From Solibacillus isronensis (lineage in GTDB: Bacteria; Bacillota; Bacilli; Bacillales_A; Planococcaceae), in contig NZ_FVZN01000014.1 of the NCBI RefSeq assembly GCF_900168685.1, forward strand, positions 1,612,001 through 1,676,000: a stretch of DNA of 64,000 nt. Direction: 5' to 3'. Shown one piece after another: positions 37,284 to 47,901 of this stretch. The notes under the pieces were generated by a model, which worked only from the letters and a program-made list of their open reading frames with translations, did not search any database and was not told the origin of the DNA. Each line of letters begins with the position of its first letter. Position 1 is the stretch's first letter. Position numbers and translations under genes: made by a program.

Positions 37284-37880
37284 TTATTTCTTAATAAACA
37301 TTTGTGTCCAGTAGTTACCATCTTCAACATAGCCTACACCAATATGCGTAAATTTCGCATCCAGAATGTTTGCTCGGTGGCCTGAACTATTCATCCATGC
37401 TTCCATTACTTGTACAGCTGATTTTTGTCCTTTTGCAATATTTTCACCTGCTGCTGTATAGCTGATACCGAATTTTTTCATCATATCAAATGGTGAGCCG
37501 TATGTAGGGCTTGTATGGCTGAAGTAATTTTTATCGTGCATATCTTGAGATTTATATTTCGCAACACGTGCTAGCTCCCAATCAATTTTAAGTGGTGCTA
37601 ACCCTTGCTGTGCGCGTTCCTTGTTTACTAGGCTTACAACTTGCTCTTCTACTGCTTGTTGTTCATTTTCTGAAATAGTAATTTTATCTCCAACATAGAT
37701 CATATCCGGATTTTTTAATGTAGGGTTTAAAGCAATTAATTCGCTTAGTCCGATTTGATTTTTAGAGGCAATCTTCCAAAGCGTGTCCCCACTTTTTACT
37801 GTATAAGTAGCTGCAGATGCAGTAGCTGGTAGCGCAAATAGCATCATACTAAAGAACAACACGATACTTTTTTTCAACAT
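37284..37880 (-). CDS. Secreted LysM and CAP-domain protein (YkwD-like)
   Basis: 198 residues. Signal peptide 1-23 (cleavage after ATASA), a LysM peptidoglycan-binding domain (about 25-68; YTVKSGDTLWKIASKN), and a CAP/SCP domain (about 80-196) with NKERAQQGLAPLKIDWEL, SHTSPTYGSPFDMM, AGENIAKG and SSGHRANIL. B. subtilis SafA and YkwD share parts; the family binds the cell wall or spore cortex, and its enzymatic role is debated. Cotranscription with neighbours unlikely. Confidence 0.9.
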   Translation of the reverse strand: MLKKSIVLFFSMMLFALPATASAATYTVKSGDTLWKIASKNQIGLSELIALNPTLKNPDMIYVGDKITISENEQQAVEEQVVSLVNKERAQQGLAPLKIDWELARVAKYKSQDMHDKNYFSHTSPTYGSPFDMMKKFGISYTAAGENIAKGQKSAVQVMEAWMNSSGHRANILDAKFTHIGVGYVEDGNYWTQMFIKK

Positions 37881-38020
37881 TCTTAAATCATTCCTTTCTC
37901 GTTGTCTGTTACAAGCTTACTAGAGAAATGTGGTGATTTCACTAGGGAATGAATGGCGCTTCTTTTGCAATTCCATAACAAACATTACAAGTGTGACAAT
38001 CCCTCTGTATTCAACCTCTG

Positions 38021-39463
38021 TTAAATATAAAAACCTAGCCAGACGATTTTATAACAGTCTGTACCATCACAAGATTTTTCCGTTATTTTATGCTCGAAAT
38101 CAATATCGACGATCCCTTCCTTCTGTCCGGACGCAGTGGCTCGGAACAGATTAGTTCCTGGATCTCTAGTAACTGTTACCATTTGATCAGCATTTTTTGT
38201 TCTGATTGTATGTTTGCCTATACTGTATTTGCCCCCCATATCAATTAAATCAGAAAGTTGTTCTTTAACAACTTTGATATCATAATTGAAGCTGGTCTGA
38301 TTCGGTTTAGCTTCGATCCCATACCTCACTTCTTCTCCATCTTTAAAATAAACGGTTGCAATAAACTGACCTTGCTGTTTAATATCAAAACAAACCGAAT
38401 AGCTATATTGGCAATCTTCGAAAGTTAAACTTGAAGACACATGTTTATCATCCATTGTATAAAGAGTTATTTTCTCGACATCTTGACTTGACCGATTTCG
38501 TGATTCATCAAAAACTGATAACTCTACTGGAGTAGCATGGGAGGTATCTTTTTCCTCCAACGTCGGTATCAATTCGCCGTTCTCTTTTTTTATATGAACA
38601 TAATATTTTTTATTGACAGTTTTGTTTGCCTTTAGTCCACGGACAATTAGCGTACCCGTACCTTCTTTCAATGGTACTATCTGAATTTTATCTTCAGTTT
38701 TGCCCGAAATTAGTTCTTGACCTTTCACCAGTATCCCGTGAAATACGCTAGAATCAATTTTTTCATCTTCTATCCATTCTATCTCTTCCAAATCGATTTC
38801 AGCTGGCCCTATTGTCACCATTGGCGGTTTCAAATCTTCTGTAGCTTTCAGCATTTTTGCAGCTTGTCCTCTTGTGATAAAAGCATTTGGACTGAATTTG
38901 TCAGGGGCCGTCCCTCCAACAATGCCGAATTTATAAAGGATTAAAATATTATCGGCATGCGATCGTAAGTAGTAATACGGTATAACATCTTTGAATGGGT
39001 TGACCATATCATGCCCCGATATATTATAGCGTGGAAGATCGAACGCTTTGACAAGTATTGAAGCCATCTGTCCCCGTTTGATAGGATCGTTCGGCCCATA
39101 TCGTCCATCCCCGTAGCCGCTGATTATCCCATGTTCAGCCATTGCTGCAATCGACTTATAGTAACCGTTTGAAGTTGTGACATCTTCAAAACCCGGATTT
39201 TTTACGTTGGAAGTGTCCAAGTTGATCATCTTCGTAATGATAGCGGCTGCCTGTCCTCTTGTAATCGTGTTGCCGGGTTTAAACGTACCATCCGGATACC
39301 CTCCAATAATGTTTCGTTCTGCCAATTCATAAACAGCTCCGGCGTAATATTTTGATGACGGTACATCTGAAAATTGCTTAGTTGATGCAGCAAATGTGCT
39401 GGCTAAAACGAGGTTACACGTTATAAATAGTACCGTGAATATGGTCGTTAATCGTTTCTTCAT
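38021..39463 (-). CDS. Surface protein with three S-layer homology (SLH) domains
   Basis: 480 residues from the ATG at 39463 (AAGGAAGCGAGAGG upstream), not the upstream in-frame ATG at 39502. Signal peptide 1-26, then three SLH repeats (about 29-72, 88-135, 150-205; FSDVPSSKYYAGAVYELAERNII, GYPDGTFKPGNTITRGQAAAI) that bind pyruvylated wall polymer, then a beta-rich C-terminal region (210-480) with no recognised domain and two Cys near the end (SCDGTDCYKI). Anchored to the cell surface; function unknown. Confidence 0.92.
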   Translation of the reverse strand: MKKRLTTIFTVLFITCNLVLASTFAASTKQFSDVPSSKYYAGAVYELAERNIIGGYPDGTFKPGNTITRGQAAAIITKMINLDTSNVKNPGFEDVTTSNGYYKSIAAMAEHGIISGYGDGRYGPNDPIKRGQMASILVKAFDLPRYNISGHDMVNPFKDVIPYYYLRSHADNILILYKFGIVGGTAPDKFSPNAFITRGQAAKMLKATEDLKPPMVTIGPAEIDLEEIEWIEDEKIDSSVFHGILVKGQELISGKTEDKIQIVPLKEGTGTLIVRGLKANKTVNKKYYVHIKKENGELIPTLEEKDTSHATPVELSVFDESRNRSSQDVEKITLYTMDDKHVSSSLTFEDCQYSYSVCFDIKQQGQFIATVYFKDGEEVRYGIEAKPNQTSFNYDIKVVKEQLSDLIDMGGKYSIGKHTIRTKNADQMVTVTRDPGTNLFRATASGQKEGIVDIDFEHKITEKSCDGTDCYKIVWLGFYI

Positions 39464-39793
39464 CCTCTCGCTTCCTTTCGTTTTGAAAATTTTATTATCC
39501 ATTTCCCTGATTTATCGGGTTTCACTCGCTTCTTATGGTAACTTGACTGTTTACTTCATAATTTTGGCAGCGAGCAATTTCAGTCTTCCCCCAATCAGTA
39601 ATGTGCTGTACTGACGGGGAAAATGGAAATTAGTTTCATTTTTTTTACTATTAAATTGTAGGAAAGAATCATATCCTATGAGATTGTATGGAAAAATGCG
39701 CCGATTCCTTTTACAAAAACCGCGCTCGCTTAATTTGATATACCGCATAGCATCATTATTTTCATCAAAATAAAGGATAAATGCCTACAAACA

Positions 39794-39907
39794 AAAGCGC
39801 CAAAGTGCCCGTTCAACACCGACAGTCATTGGAGTGCCGGACGCAAAAATAAAGGCTTCACCACTTTTACTCGAAAGAGACCTGAAGATGAGAGAAGTTG
39901 GCGCTTT
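39794..39907 (+). ncRNA. Candidate structured RNA of unknown class
   Basis: AAAGCGCCAA (39794-39803) pairs perfectly with TTGGCGCTTT (39898-39907). Inside lie a CTCGAAAGAG GNRA-type hairpin, a CTTCA/TGAAG pairing around it and GGACGC following GTGCC (twice: AGTGCC). The GAAA loop favours the plus strand, but no plus-strand gene is downstream. Higher GC than its surroundings. I could not match it to a known riboswitch or RNA family. Confidence 0.4.
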
Positions 39908-39978
39908 AGCCTAGACGTAGACAGGCGTTTCGTTCAAAGTGTTCCACCATGCCCAAATTTAAAATTTGGTTAACAACA

Positions 39979-40020
39979 AAAAACTGTATGAGCAGCTAAT
40001 TCGCTACCCATACAGTTTTA
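39979..40020 (-). terminator. glpFK operon terminator
   Basis: Stem AAAACTGTATG / CATACAGTTTT, minus-strand T-run TTTTTTGTTG, 77 bp after the glpK stop. Confidence 0.88.
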
Positions 40021-40096
40021 TGCTGACTATTCATTTTAAGAACCCATGTTGCAAGAGCATGCAATATCCTAACGAATACCTATCCTATCCACCCGA

Positions 40097-41602
<1,506 letters not shown>

Positions 41603-41610
41603 CTACTCTT

Positions 41611-42408
41611 CTACTCTTCTACTTTCGATACTGTCATTTGTGCAGCTACGAAAATCGCCGCTACTACTACACTGAAAATCCAGAATAATGTTGCATCTGC
41701 TCCATTCCAAATAAAGCTGAAAAATACTGCTCCGTAAACACCGCCGATAATCGGGGCAACTACAGGTACCCATGCATACCACCAAGCTGAATCTCCTTTA
41801 CCTGGAATCGGTAAAAGCGCATGTGCAATACGTGGACCTAGGTCACGGGCAGGGTTAATCGCATAACCAGTTGGACCACCCAATGCCATACCAATTACAA
41901 CAATTAAAATACCAACTAAAAATGGATTTAATCCTGAAGTAATTTCGTTTGTGCCTAAAGCTAAAATCCCTAATACTAATGCGAATGTGCCGACCATCTC
42001 AGCAATCATGTTTGAAGGTATATGTTTTACTGCTGGAGTTGTTGAGAATACGCCAAGTTTTGCACCTTTGTCTTTTGTGCCTTTCCAATGCGGTAAATAA
42101 ACAAAGTACACTAACACAGCACCTAAAAACGCTCCCAGTAGTTGTGCAACGATAAACAATGGCACATCCGCCCATGCAAAGTTGCCAATTGTTGCAAGAG
42201 CAATTGTTAATGCCGGGTTTAAGTGTGCCCCGCTAATGCCCCCTACTGCATATGCTGCCATCGCTACGGCAAAGCCCCATGCAAAAGTGATTACGACCCA
42301 ACCGCCACCTTGACCTTTTGATTTGTGCAATGAAACACCTGCTACTACGCCGCCACCGAATAATATTAGCAGCATAGTGCCGACTAACTCGGCTGTAAAT
42401 GTTGACAT
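41611..42408 (-). CDS. glpF: Glycerol uptake facilitator (aquaglyceroporin)
   Basis: 265 residues of the MIP family with six membrane helices and both pore motifs, HLNPALTIA and AINPARDLGPR; the extra Asp after the second NPAR is typical of glycerol facilitators rather than water channels. Transports glycerol by facilitated diffusion. GGAGGTTATGAA precedes the ATG. Expression should depend on GlpP because a terminator leader sits 58 bp upstream. Confidence 0.96.
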   Translation of the reverse strand: MSTFTAELVGTMLLILFGGGVVAGVSLHKSKGQGGGWVVITFAWGFAVAMAAYAVGGISGAHLNPALTIALATIGNFAWADVPLFIVAQLLGAFLGAVLVYFVYLPHWKGTKDKGAKLGVFSTTPAVKHIPSNMIAEMVGTFALVLGILALGTNEITSGLNPFLVGILIVVIGMALGGPTGYAINPARDLGPRIAHALLPIPGKGDSAWWYAWVPVVAPIIGGVYGAVFFSFIWNGADATLFWIFSVVVAAIFVAAQMTVSKVEE

Positions 42409-42465
42409 TTCATAACCTCCTTAGCTCATGTATATTCCGTTAATAAAATACTTAGAAGAAAAAAA

Positions 42466-42521
42466 AGTCCGCAAGTAACAATTGTTTTACGAATTCACGT
42501 AAACAATTGTACATGCGGACT
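42466..42521 (-). terminator. glpF leader terminator, presumed GlpP antitermination target
   Basis: On the minus strand AGTCCGCA and TGCGGACT close a stem that also pairs ACAATTGTTTACG with CGTAAAACAATTGT, followed by TTTTTTTTCTTC. It lies between the glpF promoter and its ribosome site, where a terminator only makes sense if it can be overridden. In B. subtilis GlpP with glycerol-3-phosphate does this. Confidence 0.85.
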
Positions 42522-42557
42522 CCTTTACTCAACCACGTATTTATTGACTTAGTAATC

Positions 42558-42586
42558 ATAATAGTTTGAAATTATTCATTAGTCAA
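42558..42586 (-). promoter_or_regulatory. SigA-type promoter of glpFK
   Basis: Minus strand TTGACT, 17 bases, TATTAT. The -35 overlaps the glpP stop codon (GTT GAC TAA). It sits 37 bp upstream of the leader terminator. Confidence 0.75.
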
Positions 42587-43145
42587 CAACTTTTTGAAAA
42601 CGTTTCCACAATTCTTTATTGGAGGTAGTAATGGCAATTGCCCCTGCATCAAATGCCTGCTTAATTTGCTCATCTGTCCGAATTAGGCCACCTGTAATAA
42701 CAGGAATACCTGTTTGCGTAGATACTTCCTCAATCATTTCCGGGATCACACCTGGAAGTAATTCAATAAAGTCCGGAGCCGTTTGTTCAAGGAGCGAATA
42801 GCTTTTTTCCAGCGCAATTGTATCGATTAAAAAGACACGTTGAATCGCCAATATACCGCGGGATTTCGCTTTTAAAATCATATTGGAGCGTGTAGAAATA
42901 ATGCCTGCCGGGCGAATATCGTTACATAAATAATCCGCGGCAAAATTATCCGTCTTCAGACCGTGTATTAAATCCGCATGAATAATTAATTTTTTTCCAT
43001 GACGATCGGCCTCTTGTTTTAGCGAGCGTAATTGGCTTAAATGCACTTCTAGCAATACGATATATTCGAATTCACTTTTTACTACTTTATCAAACTGTTT
43101 AATTGTTCGGGCAGCAGGAATAATTTTCTGATCATTAAACGGCAT
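42579..43145 (-). CDS. glpP: Glycerol-3-phosphate-responsive antiterminator
   Basis: 188 residues. TIM-barrel-like GlpP family: MPFNDQKIIPAARTIKQFDKV, HADLIHGLKTDNFAADYL, TRSNMILKAKSRGILAIQRVFLID and FIELLPGVIPEMI. With glycerol-3-phosphate it binds leader RNA of glp genes and prevents early termination. Encoded between glpD and glpF, on the same strand; its stop codon carries the -35 box of the glpF promoter. Confidence 0.95.
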   Translation of the reverse strand: MPFNDQKIIPAARTIKQFDKVVKSEFEYIVLLEVHLSQLRSLKQEADRHGKKLIIHADLIHGLKTDNFAADYLCNDIRPAGIISTRSNMILKAKSRGILAIQRVFLIDTIALEKSYSLLEQTAPDFIELLPGVIPEMIEEVSTQTGIPVITGGLIRTDEQIKQAFDAGAIAITTSNKELWKRFQKVVD

Positions 43146-43184
43146 AACATCCTCCTATATTTAGAAATCTGTTTATATTAATAT

Positions 43185-43231
43185 GGCTCATCGGCTGCGT
43201 TAATTCAAATCTCCCACGCAATCGATGAGCC
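43185..43231 (-). terminator. Hairpin between glpD and glpP
   Basis: Stem GGCTCATCG / CGATGAGCC with a further GCGT/ACGC pairing. It is 28 bp after the glpD stop. The minus-strand tail ATATTAATAT is not T-rich, so it may be a weak terminator, giving some read-through into glpP. Confidence 0.6.
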
Positions 43232-43258
43232 AAAATTATATCACAATATTATTTTACA

Positions 43259-44902
43259 TTATTTTGCGGTTGTTGCACGCTTAATTTCAATGTTCAACAG
43301 TTCTGTAAACTCCGATAATTGGGCATCTGTCCAATGTAACTGCTGTGCCATATGTGCAATGACCGCATCCTTATGTGCCAATACCGAAGCAATATTAAAG
43401 AACATATTACCCGTACGGCGCACGAAGAAATCGACAGGTGTCGTCACAAGCTCATGCTCGATACCGTATTGCAGCTGCGCAAATAAAGCTTTCGGCATCG
43501 TGTCGTTTGCTTTCGCCACATAGCTAAATACTTTTTCAACATTCGAGCCATAATGCTGTGCTAAATACGCCGCTTCTTCTTTCGTTAAGCCCGCTTTCAC
43601 ACCTAACTCTGTCTTTTTCGAAATAAACGTTTGGATATGTTTTGAGCCGCCTACTTCACCACCAGAAATCGGGATGTTTTTAGTAATACAAGGTTTGCTC
43701 TCTACACCAAATTCCGCTTTTAGGCTCGCTGAAATTTTATTTACAACTGCTTCCGCCATTTTACGATAGCCTGTTAATTTACCGCCCGCAATTGTAACTA
43801 AGCCTGAATCAGATTCCCATACTTCATCATGACGGGAAATTTCTGATGGTCCTTTTCCTTCTTCATGAATTAACGGACGTACACCCGCCCAGCTTGATTC
43901 AATATCCGCATCCGTCACTTTTACATTCGGGAACATGTAGTGGATGGCGTTCATAATGTAATCGCGATCCGATTGTTCGATATCCATATTGCGTGGATCC
44001 CCTTCATAAAACGTATCAGTCGTACCAACATACGTTTTACCGTTACGCGGAATCGCAAATACCATACGGCCATCCGGTGTATCAAAATAAACCGCCTGTT
44101 TTAACGGGAACTTCGACTCATCAAATACGATGTGCACACCTTTTGACAAAATTAAATGTTTACCGCTTGTTTTTCCTTCAATGCTACGAACATCATCTAC
44201 CCATGGACCCGCCGCGTTCACGACTTTTTTCGCATGTATTTGAATTGTTTCATTAGAGAGTAAATCTGTCGCTTCAATGCCGATAATCTTTTTCGCATCA
44301 TTATATAAAAAGCCTGAAGCTTTCGTATAGTTTGCTAAAACGGCACCTTTTTCAATCGCGACTTTTGCAACTTCGATTGTTAAGCGTGCATCATCAGTAC
44401 GATATTCAACATAAACACCGCCGCCTAATAAATCAGCTTGCTTTACTAGCGGTTCTTTTTCTAATGTTTGCGCACTATTTAACATGTAGCGGCGCTCTGA
44501 TTTTTTTACCCCCGCTAAGAAATCGTACACACGTAAACCAACAGATGTAGAGAATTTACCGAATGTACCACCTTTATGGAACGGTAATAACATCCATACG
44601 GGCGTTGTAACGTGAGGACCATTTTCATACACGATCGCACGCTCTTTTCCTAACTCGGCTACTTCTTTAATTTCAAATTGTTTTAAATAACGTAAACCGC
44701 CGTGCACTAATTTTGTTGAGCGGCTTGACGTACCTGCCGCAAAATCCTGCATTTCAACTAATGCGACTGATAATCCGCGCGTAATGGCATCAAGTGCAAT
44801 CCCCACACCTGTAATACCGCCTCCGATAACTAAAACGTCATATTCTTTGCTCTGTAAATCATTCATGATGACTGAACGTTGTAATGATGAAGCTGTTGAC
44901 AT
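43259..44902 (-). CDS. glpD: Aerobic glycerol-3-phosphate dehydrogenase
   Basis: 547 residues. FAD-binding motif [18 protein letters not shown] at about 23-40, then [19 protein letters not shown], and C-terminal DAO-type domain with [13 protein letters not shown]. Oxidises glycerol-3-phosphate to dihydroxyacetone phosphate at the membrane, passing electrons to quinone. AAGGAGGAATTAAT precedes the ATG. It lies upstream of glpP, unlike the glpP-glpF-glpK-glpD order of B. subtilis, and has its own terminator leader and promoter. Confidence 0.97.
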   Translation of the reverse strand: MSTASSLQRSVIMNDLQSKEYDVLVIGGGITGVGIALDAITRGLSVALVEMQDFAAGTSSRSTKLVHGGLRYLKQFEIKEVAELGKERAIVYENGPHVTTPVWMLLPFHKGGTFGKFSTSVGLRVYDFLAGVKKSERRYMLNSAQTLEKEPLVKQADLLGGGVYVEYRTDDARLTIEVAKVAIEKGAVLANYTKASGFLYNDAKKIIGIEATDLLSNETIQIHAKKVVNAAGPWVDDVRSIEGKTSGKHLILSKGVHIVFDESKFPLKQAVYFDTPDGRMVFAIPRNGKTYVGTTDTFYEGDPRNMDIEQSDRDYIMNAIHYMFPNVKVTDADIESSWAGVRPLIHEEGKGPSEISRHDEVWESDSGLVTIAGGKLTGYRKMAEAVVNKISASLKAEFGVESKPCITKNIPISGGEVGGSKHIQTFISKKTELGVKAGLTKEEAAYLAQHYGSNVEKVFSYVAKANDTMPKALFAQLQYGIEHELVTTPVDFFVRRTGNMFFNIASVLAHKDAVIAHMAQQLHWTDAQLSEFTELLNIEIKRATTAK

Positions 44903-44930
44903 ATTAATTCCTCCTTAAATGTAGACAAAA

Positions 44931-44991
44931 AAAGAGAGACCTTAAAGCACCACACAAATATCGCTTTGTGCGTTCTTTAAGGTCTCTCTTT
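44931..44991 (-). terminator. glpD leader terminator, presumed GlpP target
   Basis: AAAGAGAGACCTTAAAG and its exact complement form a 17-bp stem on the minus strand, with T-run TTTTTTTGTC, 29 bp before the glpD ATG. Position between promoter and ribosome site marks it as an attenuator relieved by GlpP, as in B. subtilis glpD. Confidence 0.88.
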
Positions 44992-45020
44992 AACTCAAAC
45001 CGGTCTATTAACTTGACCTT

Positions 45021-45049
45021 ATCTTAACGCCACAGAAGGAAAAATGCAA
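45021..45049 (-). promoter_or_regulatory. Candidate SigA promoter of glpD
   Basis: Minus strand TTGCAT, 17 bases, TAAGAT, 30 bp upstream of the leader terminator stem. Confidence 0.6.
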
Positions 45050-45116
45050 GACATTTACATTATTAGTTCTGATTGATCAAATCCGGTAAGTCAAAATTAA
45101 CTTTACATTTAATCTT

Positions 45117-45320
45117 TTAACCAAAAAACAGGTCAAAAATATTTGAGGCTGAAGACGATTTTTTATTATAGAACTCTGAATATCCACAGTTATTGCAGTA
45201 AACGACTATAAACTGATTGTGCTGAACATCAAACATTTTAGATAACCCTGTACCAGTCATCGCCACTTCTTTCTTGCTCGCATCCTTACTTCCACATTTT
45301 ATACAGCCTTTTTCAGACAT
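45117..45320 (-). CDS. Small zinc-ribbon protein
   Basis: 67 residues with two CxxC knuckles, Cys6/Cys9 (GCIKCGS) and Cys42/Cys45 (VYCNNCGYSEFY), the pattern of small zinc-ribbon proteins that may bind nucleic acid or protein. The segment GTGLSKMFDVQHNQFIVVYC is typical of a common Bacillales family. C-terminus is Ser-rich and hydrophobic. GAGGGGACTATAT precedes the ATG. Confidence 0.82.
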   Translation of the reverse strand: MSEKGCIKCGSKDASKKEVAMTGTGLSKMFDVQHNQFIVVYCNNCGYSEFYNKKSSSASNIFDLFFG

Positions 45321-45439
45321 ATATAGTCCCCTCTCCCACTTTACGATTTGTTATACTTTTATACGGAATCGAGTGGAAAAAAGTTTCAGTAATTAGGAGT
45401 TCGATAAATGGAATCAACGCTATCCTTAAAACGTCTTTC

Positions 45440-45859
45440 CTAATCGTTGTTATTATATATATCGAATTCAAATTCCCCATTTACTTGATTGGCAAATTCA
45501 ATTGCCTTATTATTCATAACAAGCCCTCGTGTTTGCTGACAATTAAAACAAACAACCGTAACTAATTTACATCTCAGATTGTAGTCATCTACATATTTTT
45601 TAATAATCTCTATTGAGTTATATAGTGTATTTACAATGTTGTGAATTTGTTCCTCTGGATAGTCTGTCATTTGGTAATCTACCCCGTACTCCCATGCAGT
45701 TTCAAATCTTACATGTTTTGTTTTACCTCGAATAAATGCCTCACCTTTTCTGTAAGCTTCTGTTGGAATGATTCCTATTTCTCTAGTGAATTCCTCCAAA
45801 GGAAAGTCCTCTCCAAATAAAGTAAAGTATGCCCTAGTTTCTGTACAATAATCTTCCAT
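45440..45859 (-). CDS. DUF4279-like protein
   Basis: 139 residues from the ATG at 45859 with GAGGTG six bases upstream. TRAYFTLFGEDFPLEEFTREIGIIPTEAYRKGE and FETAWEYGVDYQ fit the DUF4279 pattern; such proteins often occur near toxin immunity genes. No enzyme motif. Function unknown. Confidence 0.75.
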   Translation of the reverse strand: MEDYCTETRAYFTLFGEDFPLEEFTREIGIIPTEAYRKGEAFIRGKTKHVRFETAWEYGVDYQMTDYPEEQIHNIVNTLYNSIEIIKKYVDDYNLRCKLVTVVCFNCQQTRGLVMNNKAIEFANQVNGEFEFDIYNNND

Positions 45860-45932
45860 CTTGAACACCTCAATTTTATGCCCTTATAAGCTGATTTTAT
45901 TGGGTTCTAAAGAGCATTTTTAAGACTTACTT

Positions 45933-46412
45933 TCACTTCAAATAGAGTTTCTCGAGCCTGTAATCCTCAATCAATTCAATATTCCTTCTATTATTAATAT
46001 AGTTCTTTATTTGCTGTGTTATATTGGGCAGCAGTAAGATTGAATCCAATTCTTCTATAGGAATCCATTTCACCGCCGTTTGATTAGGATCTGGATATTT
46101 TGGTAATTTCGGGACCGAGTGATTCTTTAAAGTACATTCAAAAATAAGATGAAGTCCATGTTGGGCATTCTCATCATAATCACCGGATTGCTTATGTGGT
46201 GGAAACTCATAAATTAATGCTAACGGTCCAACTTCAACTTCTGCCGTAGTTTCTTCAAACACTTCTCTAGCGACACCTTCAATTATTGTCTCCCCGGGTT
46301 CCATCCTCCCACCTGGTAAATTATAATGGATTCCATTATCATCATACTCTACTAAAAGCACCGAATTATTTTCGATGATCAATCCTGTACATCGTATTCT
46401 TACATGTGACAT
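45933..46412 (-). CDS. NUDIX hydrolase
   Basis: 159 residues with a NUDIX box GGRMEPGETIIEGVAREVFEET (about 36-57), the last position being Thr instead of the usual Gly/Thr pattern (EETTAEV). Hydrolyses a nucleoside diphosphate linked to another group, with Mg2+. Ligand unknown. Second of two NUDIX genes in tandem; 26 bp separate it from the upstream one. Confidence 0.9.
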   Translation of the reverse strand: MSHVRIRCTGLIIENNSVLLVEYDDNGIHYNLPGGRMEPGETIIEGVAREVFEETTAEVEVGPLALIYEFPPHKQSGDYDENAQHGLHLIFECTLKNHSVPKLPKYPDPNQTAVKWIPIEELDSILLLPNITQQIKNYINNRRNIELIEDYRLEKLYLK

Positions 46413-46438
46413 TTTCCCGCCTCTTTTCTTCGATATAA

Positions 46439-46999
46439 TTAGACACTCAGTTGTTTCTCCATATAGTACATTTTCGCCATTGTGTATGCATGTGCTGTAA
46501 ACAGTTGTGTATTGATCTGCTTCAACTTAATCAAAGTATCCATTTCATTAAAATCAATTAATTTAATTGTAAGCTCTTCAGTATCATCTAAATCTTGTTC
46601 AAATTCCTTAGAAGCATCAAGCAAGAGAAAAGTAATTACTTTGTTATTTTGTGTAGCGGGGTTAACCATGAATTCTCCAAGTAAAATAGGCTTGCTTTCT
46701 GAAATATAACCGGTCTCTTCCTTTACTTCTCGGATTATCGCTTCCTCGTATGTTTCATTTGCTTCGATTTTCCCAGCAGGGACTTCAAGGTAAAATTCAT
46801 TGCCCGCATAACGGTACTGTTCAACAAGGACCATCTTGTTTTCCTTTGTTAACACAACAGCGTTTACCCAATCAGAATATTCGTTTACATAATAGTCATC
46901 AATCACCAAACCGTTAGGAAGCTTGCATTCGTCTTTTCGAATATTGCCGAAAGGACTTTTATGTATATACTCAGATTTTAAAGTTTTCCATTTATCCAT
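46439..46999 (-). CDS. NUDIX hydrolase, ADP-ribose pyrophosphatase-like
   Basis: 186 residues from the ATG at 46999, after GGAGGTAATT. NUDIX box GKIEANETYEEAIIREVKEETGY, preceded by the ADP-ribose family signature VVLTKENKMVLVEQYRYAGNEFYLEVPAG, where the strand RYAG and EVPAG lie. Probably clears ADP-ribose or a similar nucleotide sugar. Upstream of and probably cotranscribed with the other NUDIX gene. Confidence 0.9.
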   Translation of the reverse strand: MDKWKTLKSEYIHKSPFGNIRKDECKLPNGLVIDDYYVNEYSDWVNAVVLTKENKMVLVEQYRYAGNEFYLEVPAGKIEANETYEEAIIREVKEETGYISESKPILLGEFMVNPATQNNKVITFLLLDASKEFEQDLDDTEELTIKLIDFNEMDTLIKLKQINTQLFTAHAYTMAKMYYMEKQLSV

Positions 47000-47164
47000 A
47001 ATTACCTCCATAAATTCATGTCCAAATCTAGGCTTTTAAATTACCTATTGCCACTCTTTATAAATATTAACATAATTAACCAATTTACTTCATTATAAAA
47101 AATGAGCATGATCCTTGTAGCAGGTTCATGCTCGAAAATTAGATATTGATATTTTCTAAAGTCC

Positions 47165-47725
47165 TTAGTAAATTTCCCCTTTTGTAAGTATAGTAGAATT
47201 CCCGCCTACCATAACTAATGGGTTATTTTTATTTACCAATTTCGTAATAATGTGAGAAGGTCTATCCATACAGTAGCCTTGAAGAAAAGTGTATTCTTCA
47301 TTAAATTCATTTAACACATTGTGATGAAAAAGGTAATAAGTTAAAGCTCCATTTGATGTCCCTGTTGCGGCTTCTTCGTCAATCCCATAGAGCGGGCAAA
47401 AGTTTCTACTTATTGCTACACCTTCATTCGTATCAAGCGTAAATGCATGGACACCGCCTACTTTATTGACCCTTGTATATTCAGCAAGAGCTTTAAAATC
47501 AGGTTTTAGAGCATTTAAAGCTTCATTTGTTTTTATAGGCAGTATAATATCCCAAAGCCCTGTGCTTGCAGCTTGAGGAACCAAGTTAAAACCTGCACAT
47601 CCTATTTGGCTTTTATCTATATTAAAAAGTTCAGCCAAATACTCATAATCATCAAATATTTTCCCCAGTTTAGGTTTAGCTTGCTCCATCATTATAAATG
47701 AGTTTCTATGCAAATTAAAGTTCAT
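47165..47725 (-). pseudogene. PhzF-family epimerase, 5'-truncated
   Basis: 186 residues matching only the C-terminal part of PhzF-like proteins (RNFCPLYGIDEEAATGTSNGALTYYL is the signature). Normal members have about 260-300 residues and begin with a DAFT...GNPA segment carrying the catalytic Glu; that part is absent, and the upstream 180 bp do not encode it. No good ribosome site precedes the ATG. It is most likely a remnant without activity. Confidence 0.75.
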
Positions 47726-47801
47726 GCCAGCAAGCCTAAAAGCCTTTGTTTCAAGCGTGAGAGCACTTGCATAAAATCACGTATAAACAATGTTCCACTA
47801 T

Positions 47802-47841
47802 AAAAGGCAGAAACGCTTATAAATCAACGTTTCTGCCTTTT
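47802..47841 (-). terminator. Terminator of the 166-residue protein gene
   Basis: Stem AAAAGGCAGAAACG / CGTTTCTGCCTTTT, bidirectional in appearance, 60 bp after the stop codon. Confidence 0.85.
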
Positions 47842-47848
47842 ATGTTCA

Positions 47849-47893
47849 TTCACAAACTTTGATTTAGGAACGTTATTTTGTATGTAGATGTAT
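47849..47893. repeat. Intergenic repeat element, copy 1 (partial)
   Basis: ACAAACTTTGATTTAGGAACG then TTATTTTGTATGTAG: matches the TTTGGGAACGTTATTTTGTAT core of copies near 49990 and 50560. Confidence 0.55.
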
Positions 47894-47901
47894 AGTAATT
47901 C

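Larger units (their letters stand above)
39464..40096. other. Intergenic, 633 bp, with a structured region and the glpK terminator
   Basis: No gene that I trust. 39794-39907 is closed by a 10-bp perfect stem; a 15-bp palindrome CAAATTTAAAATTTG follows at 39954-39968; the glpK terminator is at 39979-40020. The first 150 bp are AT-rich and should hold the SLH gene promoter. Confidence 0.5.

Noticed and set aside
39551-39748. Minus-strand frame of 65 codons upstream of the SLH gene
   Set aside because: No ribosome site, composition looks non-coding, and it covers hairpin-rich intergenic DNA.
39794-39907. Possible cyclic di-GMP-I or glmS-type RNA (GGACGCAAA and AGCGCC pieces)
   Set aside because: The short matches occur in the wrong order and spacing; the cores of both classes are missing, so only an unassigned structure is reported.
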